A DNA stretch of 64,000 bases from Burkholderiales bacterium (GTDB lineage: Bacteria > Pseudomonadota > Gammaproteobacteria > Burkholderiales > SG8-41): positions 62,001 to 126,000 of the forward strand of contig JAHCAG010000003.1 in NCBI GenBank assembly GCA_019635015.1. The letters are read 5' to 3'. The stretch's first letter is position 1. Each line of letters opens with the position of its first letter. This document shows, in pieces, positions 19,780 through 27,941 of this stretch. The notes under the pieces are model-generated. The model saw only the letters and a list, made by a program, of their open reading frames with translations. It did no database searches and was not told the origin of the DNA. The translations under genes and the position numbers were made by a program.

Positions 19780-20487
19780 TCATTCGCCGGCGGCCAGGAA
19801 GGAGGTCAGCCGCCAGCCGGCCTCGCCCTTGCGGAAACAGGCCAGATGCTCGAGCGGACTGCGGATATGTTCTTCGGGAATGAAGCCCTCGCGCTCCCCG
19901 GCGCTGATCTTCACCCATTTCTGCCGGTTGTCGGCATCGCTGTCGGCAACTTCCCAGTCGATGACGCGGACGATGGAATAACCGAGGCTGGCTAGAATCT
20001 CCACGCTGCCCGAAGGCGCGGCACGCAGCGCGGTTTCCCTGGCGGTGATCGCCCCGTAGCCGTGCGGATCCGCATCTTTCGGCCAGTGCGGCAGCACGTA
20101 GGGCGCGCAAAGGCTGCGCGGCATTTTTTCATGGCTGTACCAGGCGGCGCCGAGATGCAATGCGCGCGGCAACTCGCGCCACAGCGGGCTGTCTTCGGCA
20201 TTGATGTCCCACTGGCGTATGAACTCTTCGTGCCCCGCAGGCTGCTCAAGGCCGTTGCGCACGTTGCGGGCGACGATGCCGAGCACGAATTTCCTGTCGC
20301 GCTCCTGCACAGCCTGCAGCAGGCGGTCGCGGAAACGCGTCCACGACGGATCGCTGGCGGCCTCGTCGCGCGGCGCGAACACGCCGTCCTGCGGCTTGGC
20401 CGGAGGTTTTTTCTGCTGGGCCTGTGCCGGCAATGCCGGTATCACAGCCAGCAACAGCATGCAGATGCCGCGTCTCAGGATGCGCAT
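19780..20487 (-). CDS. Periplasmic SH3-like domain protein of unknown function
   Basis: The protein of 235 residues starts with a signal peptide (cleavage likely after PAQAQ at about 24). A helical N-terminal half precedes an SH3b-like beta domain from about residue 140 (ITARETALRAAPSGSVEILASLGYSIVRV and KWVKISAGEREGFIPEEHI), as found in proteins that bind cell wall or have a structural role. Its ATG overlaps the upstream crotonase stop, and glpQ follows 12 bases later, so the three are cotranscribed. I do not recognise a specific family. Confidence 0.82.
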   Translation of the reverse strand: MRILRRGICMLLLAVIPALPAQAQQKKPPAKPQDGVFAPRDEAASDPSWTRFRDRLLQAVQERDRKFVLGIVARNVRNGLEQPAGHEEFIRQWDINAEDSPLWRELPRALHLGAAWYSHEKMPRSLCAPYVLPHWPKDADPHGYGAITARETALRAAPSGSVEILASLGYSIVRVIDWEVADSDADNRQKWVKISAGEREGFIPEEHIRSPLEHLACFRKGEAGWRLTSFLAAGE

Positions 20488-21293
20488 CAGTGGCCCTTGA
20501 ACTCGCCCCTGCGCTTGTCGAAAAACGCCTGCAGGGCTTCCTGGTGGTCTTCGGTCTTGTGGCAGATCGCCTGGAAGGCCGAGCAGGTGTCCAGGTGTTC
20601 GCTGAGCTGCTGGCGCTGCGCAAGCTTCAGCAGGCGCTTCGCGTAACGCACGGTCTGCGGCGGCTTGGCGGCAATCCTGGTGGCCATTTTTTTTGCGGCG
20701 GCCATCAGTTCGCCGGGCTCGGTGACTTCGAGCAGGATGCCCAGCGCCTTCGCCTCATCGGCCTTGAGCACGCGGCCGGTCAGCGTCAGTTCCGCGGCGC
20801 GCTGGTAGCCGAGCAGCTGGTTGAGGAACCAGGCGCCGCCGTCACCGGGGATGATGCCGAGGTTGATGAAGGTTTCGCCGAATTGCGCTTCGGTGGAGCC
20901 GATGCGGATGTCGCACATGTTGGCCAGGTCGAAGCCGGCGCCGATCGCCGGGCCGTTGACCGCGGCAATCACCGGAATGTCGGTGTCCTGCATCGCCAGC
21001 GGGATGCGCTGGATGCCGGTGCGGTAGTTGCGCTGCAGCTCATGCGGCGGCGCCTTCGCGCGTTCGCCCATGGTCTTGATGTTGCCGCCGGCGGAAAACG
21101 CGCTGCCGGCCCCGGTGATGATCAGTACCGAAGCGTCGAGGCAGCCGTTCGCCCAGTCCAGCGTGTTGACGATGTCCGACACCAGTTCGGTGCTGGTCAG
21201 CGCGTTGCGCACGTCGTCGCGGTTGAAGGTCAGCGTCGCGATGCGGCCTTCGAGCGCCAGCGTGGCATCCGTCAGTTTGGGCAGTGCGGTCAT
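20487..21293 (-). CDS. Crotonase-fold protein (enoyl-CoA hydratase/isomerase family), atypical active site
   Basis: The 268-residue protein has the crotonase fold with the oxyanion-hole segments FSAGGNIKTM and NGPAIGAGFDLANMCD. In rat enoyl-CoA hydratase the two catalytic glutamates lie in GGGCEL and FGQPEI. Here the aligned positions are Asp122 (GAGFDL) and Phe142 (FGETFI), so ordinary hydratase chemistry is unlikely. Isomerase, hydrolase or dehalogenase-like activity is possible. The ATG at 21291-21293 is used since the upstream extension is low-complexity. It is probably the first gene of a unit with the SH3-like protein and glpQ. Confidence 0.88.
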   Translation of the reverse strand: MTALPKLTDATLALEGRIATLTFNRDDVRNALTSTELVSDIVNTLDWANGCLDASVLIITGAGSAFSAGGNIKTMGERAKAPPHELQRNYRTGIQRIPLAMQDTDIPVIAAVNGPAIGAGFDLANMCDIRIGSTEAQFGETFINLGIIPGDGGAWFLNQLLGYQRAAELTLTGRVLKADEAKALGILLEVTEPGELMAAAKKMATRIAAKPPQTVRYAKRLLKLAQRQQLSEHLDTCSAFQAICHKTEDHQEALQAFFDKRRGEFKGH

Positions 21294-21378
21294 GGCATGG
21301 ATTTCCGGTGGAGGTGGCGCGAAGGGCGCTATCTTAAGCGCCGCCGCAGGGGTGCACAACCGAGGGGAACGGCCGGGC

Positions 21379-22089
21379 TCAGGCGCTTTGTGCGCGCAGA
21401 TGTTCAGCCGCGGCGTCGCGCGAATCGATCACACGCTGGCGCGCGATGCGTTCCGCGGCATCGCCGTTGCCATCGCGGATGGCCTGCAGCAGGCTTTGCC
21501 AGTTGCGCGCGGACTGCTGCCGGCGCTGCGGCGTGGACAGGCCCAGCCGCGTGTAGCGCACGGTTTGCACCGCGAGCGAACCGAGAATGGCCTGCAGGCG
21601 ATGATTGCCGGCGGCCTGGGTCAGCAGCCGGTTCAGGCGCAGCACGATGTCAATGTATTCGTCACCGGGGCCGGGGTTCGCCGCGGTTTCGGCCAGCCTG
21701 GCAATGTCCTGCTCAAGCACGGGAATCAGTTGCACGCGCTGCGGCCCTTCGGCGATCAGCCGGTCGCGCAGGCCGTTGAGCATCGCCCGGATATCGAAGA
21801 TTTCGTTGACTTCCTCGATGCTCGGATTGGTGACCTGCGCACCGCGCCGCGGCAGGATCATCACCAGGCCGTCTTTTTCAAGCAAGCGCAAAGCCTCCCG
21901 CACCGGCCCCCGGCTGACCTCGAATTCCTCGGCGACGTTTTGCTCCATGATGCGCTGGCCCGGCGTGTAGGCGCCGGAGACGATGCGCTCGGACAGGCGG
22001 GCCGCGATCTGCTCGGGAAGGGACTGCGTCAGCGGTGCCGACTGGCGCAGGTGCGTGGACATTTCGGCAACAGGCATGGGCGAGGCCAT
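21379..22089 (-). CDS. GntR family transcriptional regulator, FCD (FadR-like) subgroup
   Basis: A winged helix-turn-helix occupies about residues 25-90 (IVSGAYTPGQRIMEQNVAEEF and VSRGPVREALRLLEKDGLV). An all-helical FCD ligand-binding domain follows to residue 236. FCD regulators usually sense organic acids or CoA-pathway intermediates and repress a neighbouring operon. The gene is divergent from the biotin-carrier/carboxylase operon, and repeats in the shared spacer overlap the operon's promoter, so it very likely controls that operon. Internal ATGs at codons 5 and 10 are alternative starts. Confidence 0.93.
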   Translation of the reverse strand: MASPMPVAEMSTHLRQSAPLTQSLPEQIAARLSERIVSGAYTPGQRIMEQNVAEEFEVSRGPVREALRLLEKDGLVMILPRRGAQVTNPSIEEVNEIFDIRAMLNGLRDRLIAEGPQRVQLIPVLEQDIARLAETAANPGPGDEYIDIVLRLNRLLTQAAGNHRLQAILGSLAVQTVRYTRLGLSTPQRRQQSARNWQSLLQAIRDGNGDAAERIARQRVIDSRDAAAEHLRAQSA

Positions 22090-22143
22090 CCATCAACAAA
22101 TGGGGAGCGAGCGAATGTTAAGACAATACGCAGCATTTGTATT

Positions 22144-22170
22144 ATTGTCAACAATCTTCTTGACAACAAT
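22144..22170. promoter_or_regulatory. Probable GntR operator region
   Basis: The palindrome ATTGTCAACAAT (22144-22155) is followed at 15-bp spacing by TTGACAACAAT (22160-22170), a direct repeat of TTGTCAACAAT with one mismatch. The TTGTCAA and TTGACAA halves also face each other as an inverted repeat. The second copy contains the -35 box of the operon promoter. Confidence 0.6.
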
Positions 22171-22187
22171 ATTAGGTCGAGCATAAT
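22160..22187 (+). promoter_or_regulatory. Sigma-70 promoter of the carboxylase operon
   Basis: A perfect -35 TTGACA (22160-22165) and -10 CATAAT (22182-22187) are separated by 16 bases. Transcription would start near 22194, giving a leader of about 38 bases with GAGGAG before the biotin-carrier ATG. Confidence 0.75.
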
Positions 22188-22231
22188 ATTCTACGCATCA
22201 CCATTTTCCCCACTTTTCGAGGAGCAGCATC

Positions 22232-22453
22232 ATGGCCCGCATCGAAGTCAAATCCGAAATCACCGGCACTGTCTGGCAGCTGAAAGCCAAACCCGGCGAT
22301 AAAGTCGAAGGCGGAGACACGCTGATCGTCATCGAGTCCATGAAAATGGAAATCCCGGTGATCACCGAGGATGGCGGCACGGTCACTGAAATCCTGGTCA
22401 AGGAAAAGGATCCCGTATCTGAAGGCCAGGTTGTCGCCATCATTGAAGAGTAA
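22232..22453 (+). CDS. Stand-alone biotin carboxyl carrier protein (BCCP-like)
   Basis: This 73-residue protein is a lone biotinyl/lipoyl domain. The biotinylation motif ESMKMEIP places the modified lysine at Lys38. Hydrophobic and glycine positions (ITGTVWQLKAKPGDKV and EGQVVAIIEE) match both halves of the hammerhead fold. It would carry carboxybiotin between the biotin carboxylase at 25878 and the carboxyltransferases at 22535 and 24245, none of which contains its own BCCP. It is the first gene of the operon, right behind a strong promoter and Shine-Dalgarno site. Confidence 0.93.
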   Translation: MARIEVKSEITGTVWQLKAKPGDKVEGGDTLIVIESMKMEIPVITEDGGTVTEILVKEKDPVSEGQVVAIIEE

Positions 22454-22534
22454 GTGTTTGCCACTGTTTTAAAGCGGGCACACACTTACAATATAACTTA
22501 TTATTTTTAAAAATATATTTAGAGTTTTCGCCGC

Positions 22535-24103
22535 ATGAGCTGGCAACCCGAGATCGACGAACTGCAGCGCCGCCGGACTCTGGCTGAAGCCTGTGGCGGC
22601 CCGGAATCCGTGGCCCGGCATCATGCCCAGAGCAAGCTGACGGTGAGGGAGCGTGTCGCTGCCCTGGCTGATCCGGGCTCGTTCCGCGAGGTCGGCAAAC
22701 TGGCCGGAAAGGCCACTTACGATGCGGCCGGGCAGTTGAAGGGTTTTGAGCCGGCGCCTTACGTCATGGGCCTCGCCCGGATCAACGGCCGGCCGGTCGC
22801 CATCGGCGGTGAGGATTACACCATCCGCGCCGGCACCGGTTTCGGCAGTGACCGCCGCAAGGGCGGGCAGGGCGGATTCATCGAGGATCTGGCTTTTGAA
22901 TACCGCATTCCGCTGGTCAACCTGATCGACGGCACCGGCGGCACGGTCAATACCGCCAAACGCAAGGGCTACACGGTGGTGCCTGGTTATGGCCAGGATG
23001 GCATCGAGCGTTCGGTCGAACTGATGGGACAGGTGCCGGTGGTGTCGGCGGTGATGGGTACCACGGCCGGCGGGCCCTCGATGCGCGCGATCCTTGCGCA
23101 CTGGTCGATCATGGTCAAAGGCACCGGACAGATTTTCGCCGCCGGTCCGCCGGTCGTCGAACGCGCCTTTGGCGAAAAACTGCACAAGGATGAACTTGGC
23201 GGCACGAAGGTCGCGGTCGATACCGCAGGCACCATCGACAACGTCGCCGAGAACGAACAGGACTGTTTTGAGCAGATCCGCCGCTTCCTGTCGTACATGC
23301 CGCAGAACGTGTGGGAACTGCCGCCGGTCGAGAACAACGGCGATCCGGTGGACCGCTGCGAAGACGCGCTGGCGGGCATCGTGCCGCGCTCGAACCGCCA
23401 GGCCTACAACATGAAAAAGCTGGTCGGCATGATCGTCGATCGCGATTCTTTTTTCGAGATCCAGCCGACTTTCGGCAAGGCGGTGATCACGGCGCTGGCG
23501 CGGATGAACGGCAAGGTTGTCGGCATCATCGCCAGCAACCCGATGGTCGGCGGCATCATGGATTACAAGGCCGCGCGCAAGCAGGGGCATTTCGCCGAGC
23601 TCTGCGACATGTTCAACATCCCGATCATCCTCTTTGCCGACATTCCCGGGCTGATGGTCGGCCGGGATTCGGAAGCCGACGCGATCCTGCGCGAGGGCGT
23701 GCGCACACGCTACATCCTGGGCCAGGCCAAGGTGCCGATGTTCACGGTGATCGTGCGCAAATGTTACGGCGTTGCCGGCGGCGGCTTCATCGACCGTGCC
23801 GGACTCAATTTCAAGATTGCATGGCCTTCGGGTGAGTGGGGTTCACTGCCGGTTGAAGGCGGTGTGAAGGCAGCCTACCGGCGGGAAATCGAAAGCGCGC
23901 CCGACCCCGTTGCGCGCGAGCGCGAGATCGAAGCCGAATTGAAACAGCTGGCTTCACCTTTCCGCACCGCCGAGGCCTTTGCCATCGAAGACCTGATCGA
24001 CCCGCGCGAGACGCGTCCCTACCTGTGCCAGTTCATTGACGCACTGCAGGGACGGCTGGCCAGCCAGCTCGGACCCAAATATCGCGCCGGCGTCAGGCCT
24101 TAA
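22535..24103 (+). CDS. Acyl-CoA carboxylase carboxyltransferase subunit (first of two)
   Basis: The 522-residue protein has both crotonase-like halves of the PCC/MCC beta family. The N-half includes LAGKATYDAAGQ and GRPVAIGGEDYTIRAG. The C-half includes RMNGKVVGIIASNP, DIPGLMVG and VIVRKCYGVAGGGFIDRAGL. Such subunits transfer CO2 from carboxybiotin to an acyl-CoA. The acceptor acyl group cannot be read. Compared with the second carboxyltransferase at 24245 it is clearly a distant paralog and not a duplicate. The ribosome binding site is weak, and the 81 bases upstream are AT-rich. Confidence 0.92.
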   Translation: MSWQPEIDELQRRRTLAEACGGPESVARHHAQSKLTVRERVAALADPGSFREVGKLAGKATYDAAGQLKGFEPAPYVMGLARINGRPVAIGGEDYTIRAGTGFGSDRRKGGQGGFIEDLAFEYRIPLVNLIDGTGGTVNTAKRKGYTVVPGYGQDGIERSVELMGQVPVVSAVMGTTAGGPSMRAILAHWSIMVKGTGQIFAAGPPVVERAFGEKLHKDELGGTKVAVDTAGTIDNVAENEQDCFEQIRRFLSYMPQNVWELPPVENNGDPVDRCEDALAGIVPRSNRQAYNMKKLVGMIVDRDSFFEIQPTFGKAVITALARMNGKVVGIIASNPMVGGIMDYKAARKQGHFAELCDMFNIPIILFADIPGLMVGRDSEADAILREGVRTRYILGQAKVPMFTVIVRKCYGVAGGGFIDRAGLNFKIAWPSGEWGSLPVEGGVKAAYRREIESAPDPVAREREIEAELKQLASPFRTAEAFAIEDLIDPRETRPYLCQFIDALQGRLASQLGPKYRAGVRP

Positions 24104-24115
24104 AAAACGAAAAGC

Positions 24116-24208
24116 AGCCACAGAGGACACAGGGAACTACAACAGCGAAGCGGAGGGGCAACATGGATGTGCAGGGTTTTCTCTCTGATCTCTGTGCCCT
24201 CTGGGGCT
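24116..24208. repeat. Palindromic intergenic repeat, copy 1 (CACAGAGGACACAG family)
   Basis: Left arm AGCCACAGAGGACACAG and right arm CTCTGTGCCCTCTGGGGCT form an imperfect inverted repeat filling the gap between the two carboxyltransferase genes. A second, perfect copy lies at 56024-56103. Confidence 0.7.
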
Positions 24209-24244
24209 AAATTTTTTGACCTTGATTTGATTCGAAAGCACAAC

Positions 24245-25780
24245 ATGGCCCACGAAGCATTGCTGCAGGAGTACGAAGCCCGCCGCGCCAGGGCGCTGGC
24301 CGGTGGTGGCGAGGAAAAATACGCCAGGCGCACGGCCAAGGGCGTGTGGAACGCGCGCCAGCGCATCGACTACCTGATGGACCCCGGTTCTTTCATCGAG
24401 TCCGGATTGTTCGGTTCCTCAGCCGTGTATCCGGAGATGGAGAACGAGACCCAGACCGACGGCAAACTGGCCGGCTTCGGCCGCATTGATGGCCGCGACG
24501 TCTGCCTGGTGGTCAACGATTTTACGGTGAAGGGCGCGTCGACCTCGGCCACCAACAGCAAAAAAATCGGTCACATGAAGCGCACCGCGATCGAGCGCGG
24601 CATGCCGCTGGTGCTGATCGGCGAATCCACCGGTGCGCGCCTGCCCGATGCGATGGGCTCGCGCGGCATGGGCCTGCTGCTCGGCAACGACAACACCCAG
24701 TTCCGCCGCCTGCGCGAAGTGCCGACTGCGGCTGCCGCTTTCGGTCCGTCCTTCGGTTCCTCGACCTGGCTGATGTGCCAGTCCGACTTCGCGATCATGC
24801 ACAAGAGCGCGATCATGGCGGTGTCCAGTCCGGGACTGGTGTCGATGGCGCTGGGTGAGAAGGTGTCCGCCGAAGAGCTTGGCGGCTGGCGCCTGCATGC
24901 CGAGGTCACGGGCCTGATCGACCAGTTTGCCGACACCGAGGAAGAGGTGTTCGACCAGATCAGGAAATTCCTGTCGTACATGCCCAGCCACCACAGGGAG
25001 GCGCCGGCCGATGTACCGGTACCGGCGGGCTCCGGCGCCGACATGGCAAAAGTGTTCGACATCCTGCCGGAAAGCCGCACCCAGGTCTACGACATGAAGC
25101 GCGTCATCAAGTGCATCGTCGACAAGGACTCGCTGTTCGAGATGAAGCCGCGTTTCGGCAAAAGCGCGGTCACCGCGCTGGCGCGGCTGGGCGGCAAGTC
25201 GGTCGGCATCATCGCCAACAACCCGCTGCACCGCGGCGGCGCGCTTGATGCCGATGCCTGCCGCAAGATCGTCGATTTCATCGTCATGTGCGATTCCTTC
25301 AACATCCCCTTCGTGATGCTGGTCGACACTCCGGGCTTCCAGATCGGGACCGAGGCGGAGCGCGCCGGCGCACCGGGAAAGATCATGAACTTCATGAACG
25401 CGATGACGCTGGTCACCGTGCCGCATATCTCGGTGATCGTGCGCAAGAGTTACGGCCGAGCCTATGTCTGCATGGGTGGCGGCCGCCATTCCGACGAGGT
25501 CGGCGCCTGGCCCTCGGCCGAGGTCAGCTTCATGAGCCCCGACTTCGCGACCAAGATCGTGCACGGAGTCGGCCACGGCGAACCCGGGTTCGAGGAGGCG
25601 CTGGCTGACATCCGCAAGGGCGCCGATGTCTGGGGACTTGCCGCCGTGTATGCGGCGCAGTCGGTGATCCGCCCGCAGGACACCCGCGATTACCTGATCC
25701 GCATGCTCGATGTCTACAAGCTGCGCATGAGCAAGGGTGTCGGCCAGCACTTGATGCGCAGCTGGCCGACGAGCTACTAG
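24245..25780 (+). CDS. Acyl-CoA carboxylase carboxyltransferase subunit (second of two)
   Basis: The 511-residue protein belongs to the same PCC/MCC beta family, with ATNSKKIGHMKRTAIERGMP and GESTGARLPDAMGSRGMG in the N-half. The C-half has RLGGKSVGIIANNP, DTPGFQIGTEAER and VIVRKSYGRAYVCMGGGRH. The ATG at 24245 is chosen because upstream codons run into the palindromic repeat. Two non-identical beta subunits beside one biotin carboxylase and one carrier suggest either a hetero-oligomeric transferase or two substrate specificities sharing one biotin module. Confidence 0.92.
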   Translation: MAHEALLQEYEARRARALAGGGEEKYARRTAKGVWNARQRIDYLMDPGSFIESGLFGSSAVYPEMENETQTDGKLAGFGRIDGRDVCLVVNDFTVKGASTSATNSKKIGHMKRTAIERGMPLVLIGESTGARLPDAMGSRGMGLLLGNDNTQFRRLREVPTAAAAFGPSFGSSTWLMCQSDFAIMHKSAIMAVSSPGLVSMALGEKVSAEELGGWRLHAEVTGLIDQFADTEEEVFDQIRKFLSYMPSHHREAPADVPVPAGSGADMAKVFDILPESRTQVYDMKRVIKCIVDKDSLFEMKPRFGKSAVTALARLGGKSVGIIANNPLHRGGALDADACRKIVDFIVMCDSFNIPFVMLVDTPGFQIGTEAERAGAPGKIMNFMNAMTLVTVPHISVIVRKSYGRAYVCMGGGRHSDEVGAWPSAEVSFMSPDFATKIVHGVGHGEPGFEEALADIRKGADVWGLAAVYAAQSVIRPQDTRDYLIRMLDVYKLRMSKGVGQHLMRSWPTSY

Positions 25781-25787
25781 AAGAGGT

Positions 25788-25860
25788 GATTGGTGACTGG
25801 TAATTGGTAAGTGGAAAGTTCCATCACCAATCACCAGCCACCGATTACCAGTCACCAATC
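25788..25860. repeat. Long inverted repeat (GATTGGTGACTGGTAAT arms)
   Basis: A perfect 17-bp inverted repeat, 25788-25804 against 25844-25860, fills the gap between the second carboxyltransferase and the biotin carboxylase. The intervening bases repeat related ACCAATCACCAG units. It lies within the operon, so it would fold in the mRNA. Confidence 0.7.
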
Positions 25861-25877
25861 AACAAAGTCAGACTCCA

Positions 25878-27227
25878 ATGTTCAACAAAGTACTGGTAGC
25901 CAACCGCGGCGCCGTCGCCGCCCGCGTGCTGCGCGCGCTGAATGCGATGAACATCCCCTCGGTGGCGCTGTATTCCGAGGCCGACAACCATGCGCCGTAT
26001 CTGGAGATGGCCAGCCAGACTTTTGCCATCGGCCCGGCGCCGGCGCGCGAAAGTTACCTCGACCAGGAGGCGATCGTTGCGGTGCTGAAACAGTCCGGCG
26101 CCGACGGCCTGCACCCCGGTTACGGTTTCCTGTCGGAGAATGCCGCATTTGCGCAGAAGGTCATCGATGCCGGTGTGTCATTCATCGGACCCTCGCCGAA
26201 ATGGATCGATGCGATGGGCCACAAGACCCGCGCACGCGACATCGCGGCGCAGTACGGCATGCCGATGTCGCAGGGTTCGGGTGTGCTGCCCGATGACAAC
26301 GACGCGATCATCGCGGCGGCCCGGAAAATCGGCTTTCCGGTTCTGGTCAAACCCGCGGGCGGCGGCGGCGGCATCGGCATGCTGCCGGCAAAGGACGAGA
26401 CCGAGCTGCTGACCGCGGTCGAGCGTTCGCGCTCGATGGCCAGCCGCGGTTTCGGCACCGCCGAGGTTTACCTGGAAAAACTCATCGAGCGGCCGCGCCA
26501 CGTGGAATTCCAGATCCTTGGTGACCGGCACGGAGGCGCGATGCATCTGTTCGAGCGCGACTGCTCGACCCAGCGCCGCAACCAGAAAGTCATCGAGGAG
26601 GCGCCGGGTCCGCTGATTCCGCGCGACAAGGCGATCGGTGTTGCCGAGCAGATCACCGGCATCATGAAAAGCATGGGGTACGACAACATCGGCACCGTCG
26701 AGATGCTGCTTGGCGCCGACGGTTCTTTCAACTTCCTCGAAATGAACACCCGGCTGCAGGTCGAACACGGTGTCACCGAGGAGGTGACCGGAGTCGATCT
26801 GGTGCGTGCGCAGATCCGATCCGCAGCCGGCGAAAAACTCGCCGATATCCTGCCGGGGAAAGCGGAAGTGAAGGGCCATGCAATCCAGGCGCGGGTTTAT
26901 GCCGAGGACCCGAAAAACTTTTTCCCGTCGCCGGGAAAGCTGACGGTGTTCCGTCCGCCCGAAGGCGAGGGCATCCGCATCGACACCGGTTACGCCGAAG
27001 GCCGCGACGTCACGCCGCATTACGACCCGATGATCGCCAAGGTCATTGTCCGCGCGGCGACCCGCGAAGCCGCGATCGACAAACTGATTGATGCGCTCGG
27101 CGGATTCGACATCCAGGGCCTAAAGCACAACATCCCCGCGGTGGTGAACATCCTGAGTTCTTCCCAGTTTCGCGAAGGACGTGTCCACACCGGTATCATC
27201 GGCGAAGTGACGGGAAGAAAAATATGA
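25878..27227 (+). CDS. Biotin carboxylase subunit of an acyl-CoA carboxylase
   Basis: This 449-residue ATP-grasp enzyme carboxylates biotin using ATP and bicarbonate. The N-terminal FNKVLVANRGAVAARVLRAL and GLHPGYGFLSENAAFA are characteristic. The ATP-binding glycine loop is KPAGGGGGIGM. The metal and bicarbonate region is FNFLEMNTRLQVEHGVTEEV, with both glutamates and the conserved Arg. There is no C-terminal biotinyl domain, which fits the separate carrier at 22232. The last codons overlap the next ATG (ATGA), so it is coupled to the acyl-CoA synthetase subunit. Confidence 0.94.
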   Translation: MFNKVLVANRGAVAARVLRALNAMNIPSVALYSEADNHAPYLEMASQTFAIGPAPARESYLDQEAIVAVLKQSGADGLHPGYGFLSENAAFAQKVIDAGVSFIGPSPKWIDAMGHKTRARDIAAQYGMPMSQGSGVLPDDNDAIIAAARKIGFPVLVKPAGGGGGIGMLPAKDETELLTAVERSRSMASRGFGTAEVYLEKLIERPRHVEFQILGDRHGGAMHLFERDCSTQRRNQKVIEEAPGPLIPRDKAIGVAEQITGIMKSMGYDNIGTVEMLLGADGSFNFLEMNTRLQVEHGVTEEVTGVDLVRAQIRSAAGEKLADILPGKAEVKGHAIQARVYAEDPKNFFPSPGKLTVFRPPEGEGIRIDTGYAEGRDVTPHYDPMIAKVIVRAATREAAIDKLIDALGGFDIQGLKHNIPAVVNILSSSQFREGRVHTGIIGEVTGRKI

Positions 27228-27931
27228 TTAATAATCAACTAGATACGATTGTATCCGGAGCAAAGGCCGCAGGCCGTGGCGCGCTCGACGAAAGCGCTGG
27301 CAAACAGCTGCTGGCGACCCACGGCATCCGCGTGCCGCAGTCGCGGGTGGCCAAAGGTGTCGCTGACGTGGATGCGGTGATGAGCGGCCTGCAGATGCCG
27401 GTGGTGGTCAAGATCATGTCGCCCGACATCCTGCACAAGAGTGATGCCGGCGGCGTGAAGATCAACCTGCGTTCCGCGGCCGAGGTCAAAGCCGCGATCG
27501 AGGGCATGCTCAATGCGCCGAAGATCAAAGGCGCGCGTATCGAGGGTTTCCTGGTCGAGGAAATGGCCCCGGCCGGCCATGAGCTGGTGATCGGCGGTCT
27601 GCGTGATCCGCAGTTCGGCCCGCTGGTGATGGTCGGACTCGGCGGCATCTTTGTCGAAATCCTCAAGGACGTGTCCTTCCGCCTGTGCCCGATCGCGCGC
27701 ATTGACGCCGAGGAGATGCTCGACGAACTGAAGGGCGCCGCGATCCTCAAGGGCGCGCGCGGCGGCAAACCCGCCTCGCGCGAAGCCATCATCGACGTGC
27801 TGCTGAAAATGGGCGGCGAAGACGGCCTGCTGCTGAAACATGCCGCCGACATCAGCGAGGCCGACATCAACCCGCTGATCGTGTCCGATAGCGCGGCAGT
27901 CGCGGTTGATGCGCGCTTCATCCTCGGCTGA
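27224..27931 (+). CDS. ADP-forming acyl-CoA synthetase, beta (ATP-grasp) subunit
   Basis: The 235-residue protein matches the beta subunit of ADP-forming acetyl-CoA synthetases. The phosphate-binding region reads PVVVKIMSPDILHKSDAGGVKINL, then VGLGGIFVEILKDVSFRLCPI and EADINPLIV. It would pass phosphate between ATP and the catalytic His of the alpha subunit encoded next. The first dozen codons are AT-rich relative to the rest. It overlaps the biotin carboxylase stop by four bases, which links CoA activation of an acid to its carboxylation. Confidence 0.92.
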   Translation: MINNQLDTIVSGAKAAGRGALDESAGKQLLATHGIRVPQSRVAKGVADVDAVMSGLQMPVVVKIMSPDILHKSDAGGVKINLRSAAEVKAAIEGMLNAPKIKGARIEGFLVEEMAPAGHELVIGGLRDPQFGPLVMVGLGGIFVEILKDVSFRLCPIARIDAEEMLDELKGAAILKGARGGKPASREAIIDVLLKMGGEDGLLLKHAADISEADINPLIVSDSAAVAVDARFILG

Positions 27932-27941
27932 CCACGGAACC

